A program made the position numbers and the translations under genes. The notes below the pieces were generated by a model. The model was not told where the DNA came from. It was given only the letters and a program-made list of their open reading frames with translations, and did not search any database. Source: an uncultured Alphaproteobacteria bacterium (GTDB lineage Bacteria; Pseudomonadota; Alphaproteobacteria; Micavibrionales; CSBR16-224). Taken from it: DNA of 46,979 nucleotides. Numbering within the stretch: the stretch's first letter is position 1; every line of letters begins with the position of its first letter. The DNA lies in NCBI GenBank assembly GCA_950054485.1, contig CATLPD010000008.1, positions 1 through 46,979 of the forward strand, in the 5' to 3' direction. Shown piece after piece: positions 44,905 to 46,979 of the stretch.

Positions 44905-45154
44905 CTACCTGAAAATCTCCGGGCATTCCCGGCAGCATTTATTATGAACGATGATATAAATCAAATGCAGCGTCGCCGCGCCTGCCAGTAGGCAGAAAAA
45001 TGAGATATAGGCGTAGGACAGGAATACCCAAACCACGGCGATCACAGCAATCAGCGTCAGGCCGAACAGCCGCATATGAAAATAGGTCGAAATCAGTGGC
45101 GGCGTAACAATTAGAAACACGTAAATCAGATATGTCAGCTCACGCGGGATAAAA
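44905..45154 (-). pseudogene. C-terminal fragment of a membrane protein cut by IS6
   Basis: The remaining 83 residues start inside the protein at the IS boundary (45155) and run R-E-L-T-Y-L-I-Y-V-F to a C-terminal C-C-R-E-C-P-E-I-F-R. Three hydrophobic segments are visible. The open frame continues into the IS for 13 codons, but those are IS sequence. The layout resembles the C-terminus of DUF6629-type proteins, a weak match from memory. The 5' part is not in the window. Confidence 0.5.
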
Positions 45155-46067
45155 GGTGATGTCAGACTAACGCAAACTTTTCTCTGTTTGCTCACTACGT
45201 CAAATCTTAAGCAACAAGTAGCTCGTTCCAGACATCAACAGATGTCTGTCTCAAATCTTTAAAATGTTCTCTTTTTTCGATATGCCTCTGATGATTAAAA
45301 TGGTTCTGAAATGTTGCCTGAATTGCTGTAAATTTTTGTAAGGATCGCGCCAGCCTGAATTTGTTCATCATCTTCTCCCGCCGTCGAAAATGAAGATGGG
45401 AATTCTCAATTTGATTGTTTTTATATTGCTGTGTTTCGTGGATATCGACCATGTTTAAATCGCGCATTCCGGCCCGGTATGATTTCAATTTATCAGTGAC
45501 AATTTGTTTAGGTTTCCCGTAGCTCCGCACTAGTTTTCTTAAGACTCTCTTGGCGGCCTTTTTATCTCGTCGTTTTGTAACGAAACAGTCCAAAACTGTT
45601 CCCTCATGGTCGATTGCGCGCCATAGGTAATAAAGCTCGCCGTTTATTTTTACGAAAACTTCATCGATATGCCAGCGCCAATTTGATGGTGAGTGCGCAC
45701 GCTTTTTCTTCAGCTCTTTCATGATTACCGGACCCAATTTATTCCACCAGTAACGGATGGTTTCATGCGTGATATCAATCCCGCGATGATGCAAAATATC
45801 TTCAACTTGCCGCAGGCTGAGCGGATATCGAACATAAAGCATGATCGCGATTTTGATGATTTCGGGGCTGGATTTGTAGTATTTGAAGGGGTTGGTTTTT
45901 GTCATGGTTTAATCATAGCAAAAATGATCATTTACTGTCCAATAACGGCTTGCTTAAAATTGGTTAAAAGGGTCTTTTGGTGGCAGATTAAATTTTAGGG
46001 TCAAAACCAGTGCAAAAATGCGATTTCTGAGAAAATCCAGAAAAAGTAGTTTTAGTCTGACAAGACC
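45155..46067 (-). mobile_element. IS6-family insertion sequence, copy 2 (about 913 bp)
   Basis: It has the same left 19 bases as copy 1 and a right end with TTAGTCTGACAAGACC. It is about 100 bp longer than copy 1 because of extra sequence between the transposase start and the right end. It lies in the same orientation as copy 1, 294 bp away. Flanks (GGATAAAA and CAATCAAC) show no target duplication. It cuts the DUF2924 gene on its right. Confidence 0.87.
45207..45905 (-). CDS. IS6-family DDE transposase, copy 2
   Basis: A 232-residue transposase equal in length to copy 1 and with the same motifs (W-R-W-H-I-D-E-V-F, I-V-T-D-K-L-K-S-Y-R, N-Q-I-E-N-S-H). It is intact, so it could be active and act on both elements, on the solo end at 146 and perhaps on related ends. 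The two transposases agree throughout but differ at many positions in the middle. Confidence 0.92.
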   Translation of the reverse strand: MTKTNPFKYYKSSPEIIKIAIMLYVRYPLSLRQVEDILHHRGIDITHETIRYWWNKLGPVIMKELKKKRAHSPSNWRWHIDEVFVKINGELYYLWRAIDHEGTVLDCFVTKRRDKKAAKRVLRKLVRSYGKPKQIVTDKLKSYRAGMRDLNMVDIHETQQYKNNQIENSHLHFRRREKMMNKFRLARSLQKFTAIQATFQNHFNHQRHIEKREHFKDLRQTSVDVWNELLVA

Positions 46068-46248
46068 CAATCAACGCCTCAAGCCCGGCACGCGGCTGGA
46101 ACGTATCTACAAGGGTCAAAAATATAGCGTCTCTGTCACCGCAAACGGATTTGAATTTGGCGGAGAAATTTGGTCCAGCCTCTCAAAAATCGCAAATCAT
46201 ATTACCGGGTCAAAATGGAATGGCTGGGTGTTTTTCGGCCTGAAATAA
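46068..46248 (+). pseudogene. 3' fragment of a second DUF2924 gene, cut by IS6
   Basis: The fragment begins right at the IS end and matches the last 180 bp of the gene at 16911 base for base with scattered changes: R-L-K-P-G-T-R-L-E-R-I-Y-K-G through G-S-K-W-N-G-W-V-F-F-G-L-K. The frame seen from 46018 starts inside the IS and is not a real start. The 5' two-thirds of the gene is missing from the window. Confidence 0.88.
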
Positions 46249-46260
46249 TATCACTATTGA

Positions 46261-46294
46261 CTGGACTTCCTCGCCACGGCAAGCGTGTATGGAG
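46261..46294 (+). repeat. Module leader repeat, copy 3
   Basis: CTGGACTTCCTCGCCACGG then CAAGCGTGTATGGAG, just before the second recombinase. Nearly identical to 17787-17820, with only 12 bases between it and the DUF2924 stop. Confidence 0.7.
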
Positions 46295-46296
46295 CT

Positions 46297-46979
46297 ATGA
46301 AGAATACAAATCAAACCATGACATGCGCGATATATACCAGAAAGTCTACAGACGAGGGGCTGGATATGGAGTTCAATACCCTTGATGCCCAGCGCGAAGC
46401 GTGTGAAGCCTACATCATGAGTCAAAAATCAGAGGGATGGCGCGCCAGCGCCGAGCAGTATAATGACGGCGGCTACTCCGGCGGAACGATGGATCGACCC
46501 GCATTAAATAGGCTTGTTGAAGATATCAAGGCCGGGAAAATCCAGATTGTGGTCGTTTACAAGATTGACCGGCTGACCCGGTCGCTGATGGATTTTTCAA
46601 AGCTGGTGGAGGTGTTTGACGAATATGGCGTCACCTTTGTCAGTGTTACGCAGAGTTTTAACACGACAACCTCAATGGGGCGGTTGACGCTCAATGTACT
46701 GTTATCCTTCGCCCAGTTTGAACGGGAAGTCACGGGCGAACGTATTCGTGACAAGATCACGGCAAGCAAGAAAAAAGGTATGTGGATGGGCGGAGCCGCG
46801 CCTGTCGGTTACCGTATCGAAAATCGCCAGTTGCATATAAATCCGGATGAAGAGCAATTGGCTCAAATGATCTTTGACTGGTATTTGAAGCTCGGCTCGG
46901 TACGCGCCTTAAAACAGGAGCTGGATGTTAAAAATATCCGCAGCCCAAAGCGGATATCACAAAAAGGCAAACATTCCGG
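46297..46979 (+). CDS. Large serine recombinase, second copy (5' part, runs off the window)
   Basis: Start MKNTNQTMTC at 46297 after GGAG. The frame stays open to the last base. The catalytic motif Y-T-R-K-S, K-I-D-R-L-T-R-S and E-R-I-R-D-K-I are all present. The protein agrees with the copy at 17823 at most positions (for example K-S-E-G-W-R-A then S for G), so the two are recent paralogues in direct orientation about 28.5 kb apart. Whether this copy is complete cannot be seen. Confidence 0.9.
   Translation, partial: MKNTNQTMTCAIYTRKSTDEGLDMEFNTLDAQREACEAYIMSQKSEGWRASAEQYNDGGYSGGTMDRPALNRLVEDIKAGKIQIVVVYKIDRLTRSLMDFSKLVEVFDEYGVTFVSVTQSFNTTTSMGRLTLNVLLSFAQFEREVTGERIRDKITASKKKGMWMGGAAPVGYRIENRQLHINPDEEQLAQMIFDWYLKLGSVRALKQELDVKNIRSPKRISQKGKHS

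Noticed and set aside
44861-45154. IS6 copies 1 and 2 as a composite transposon
   Set aside because: Only 294 bp of a broken gene lies between, the transposases are diverged and no target duplication brackets the pair.
45155-45195. First residues of the truncated membrane protein
   Set aside because: M-S-K-Q-R-K-V-C-V-S-L-T is encoded by the IS6 left end read through the repeat.
46018-46065. Start of a new gene fused to DUF2924
   Set aside because: The first codons belong to the IS6 right end; only the part after 46067 is DUF2924.

Overview
The window looks like a piece of an alphaproteobacterial chromosome or genomic island with moderate to low GC by eye. The protein families (a persulfide-sensing ArsR regulator with a fused phosphatase/sulfide:quinone oxidoreductase, a CIO-like cytochrome bd oxidase, DUF5681/DUF2924/serine recombinase modules, pilin-like proteins with a G-N-A-L-F-L-I-L-I-A-V leader) fit that class, and Micavibrio-like lineages come to mind. 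I could not run a search to place it. No rRNA, tRNA or CRISPR array is visible.

Layout: (1) 1-3.65 kb: the tail of one gene and a cluster of four pilin-like genes. One of the four is inverted and broken by an in-frame stop. A 30-bp repeat resembling an IS6 terminus is interleaved with them. (2) 3.65-11.9 kb: a sulfide-defence locus. A leftward operon encodes a TauE exporter, a Blh-type persulfide dioxygenase and a phosphatase-SQR fusion. It diverges from arsR(sqrR-like)-cydA-cydB-DUF2474-rhodanese, and a metallo-beta-lactamase/double-rhodanese protein faces the end of the second unit. (3) 12-14.4 kb: stress genes (YfdX, Hsp20, a CBS-pair protein) sharing a leader motif, with a CIRCE-like site. 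(4) 14.4-19.6 kb: an integrative module with a ParB-type DNA methyltransferase (nonsense-mutated in its SAM motif), DUF5681, a small ORF, DUF2924, a lipoprotein cargo gene and a large serine recombinase, followed by repeats. (5) 19.7-20.6 kb: a lone PD-(D/E)XK-nuclease-like gene. (6) 20.8-35.7 kb: a long leftward copper/silver operon (small Met/Cys-rich protein, CusB, CusA, TRASH-CusF, DUF2231, outer-membrane factor, P1B-1 ATPase, multicopper oxidase, CopB, then a membrane-anchored glutamate-synthase-like flavoprotein, a two-TM ion channel and a DUF305 protein). (7) 35.8-43.6 kb: a rightward permease and a Zn/Co/Cd-type czcCBA plus a short CDF transporter. (8) 43.7-47.0 kb: two related IS6-family elements that cut a lipoprotein gene, a membrane-protein gene and a second DUF2924-recombinase module.

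How it works together: sulfide would be oxidised by SQR to persulfide. Dioxygenases and rhodaneses would process the persulfide, TauE would export the sulfite or thiosulfate product, and the bd oxidase would keep respiration running when sulfide inhibits haem-copper oxidases. The regulator has the two-cysteine spacing of persulfide sensors. The metal loci combine cytosolic export (P-ATPase, CDF), trans-envelope efflux (two RND systems) and periplasmic oxidation/sequestration. Two direct copies of the DUF2924-recombinase module bracket the whole metal-resistance block, which suggests that block is, or was, mobile.

Most notable points: the pilin cluster with IS6-end-like spacers; the two recombinase modules, of which one has gained a lipoprotein cargo gene; five ATTCCCTG octamers just after the recombinase; and a hairpin that would mask the cusB ribosome-binding site. 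Also notable are the glutamate synthase/ion channel genes in the copper operon and the methyltransferase stopped inside its catalytic motif.
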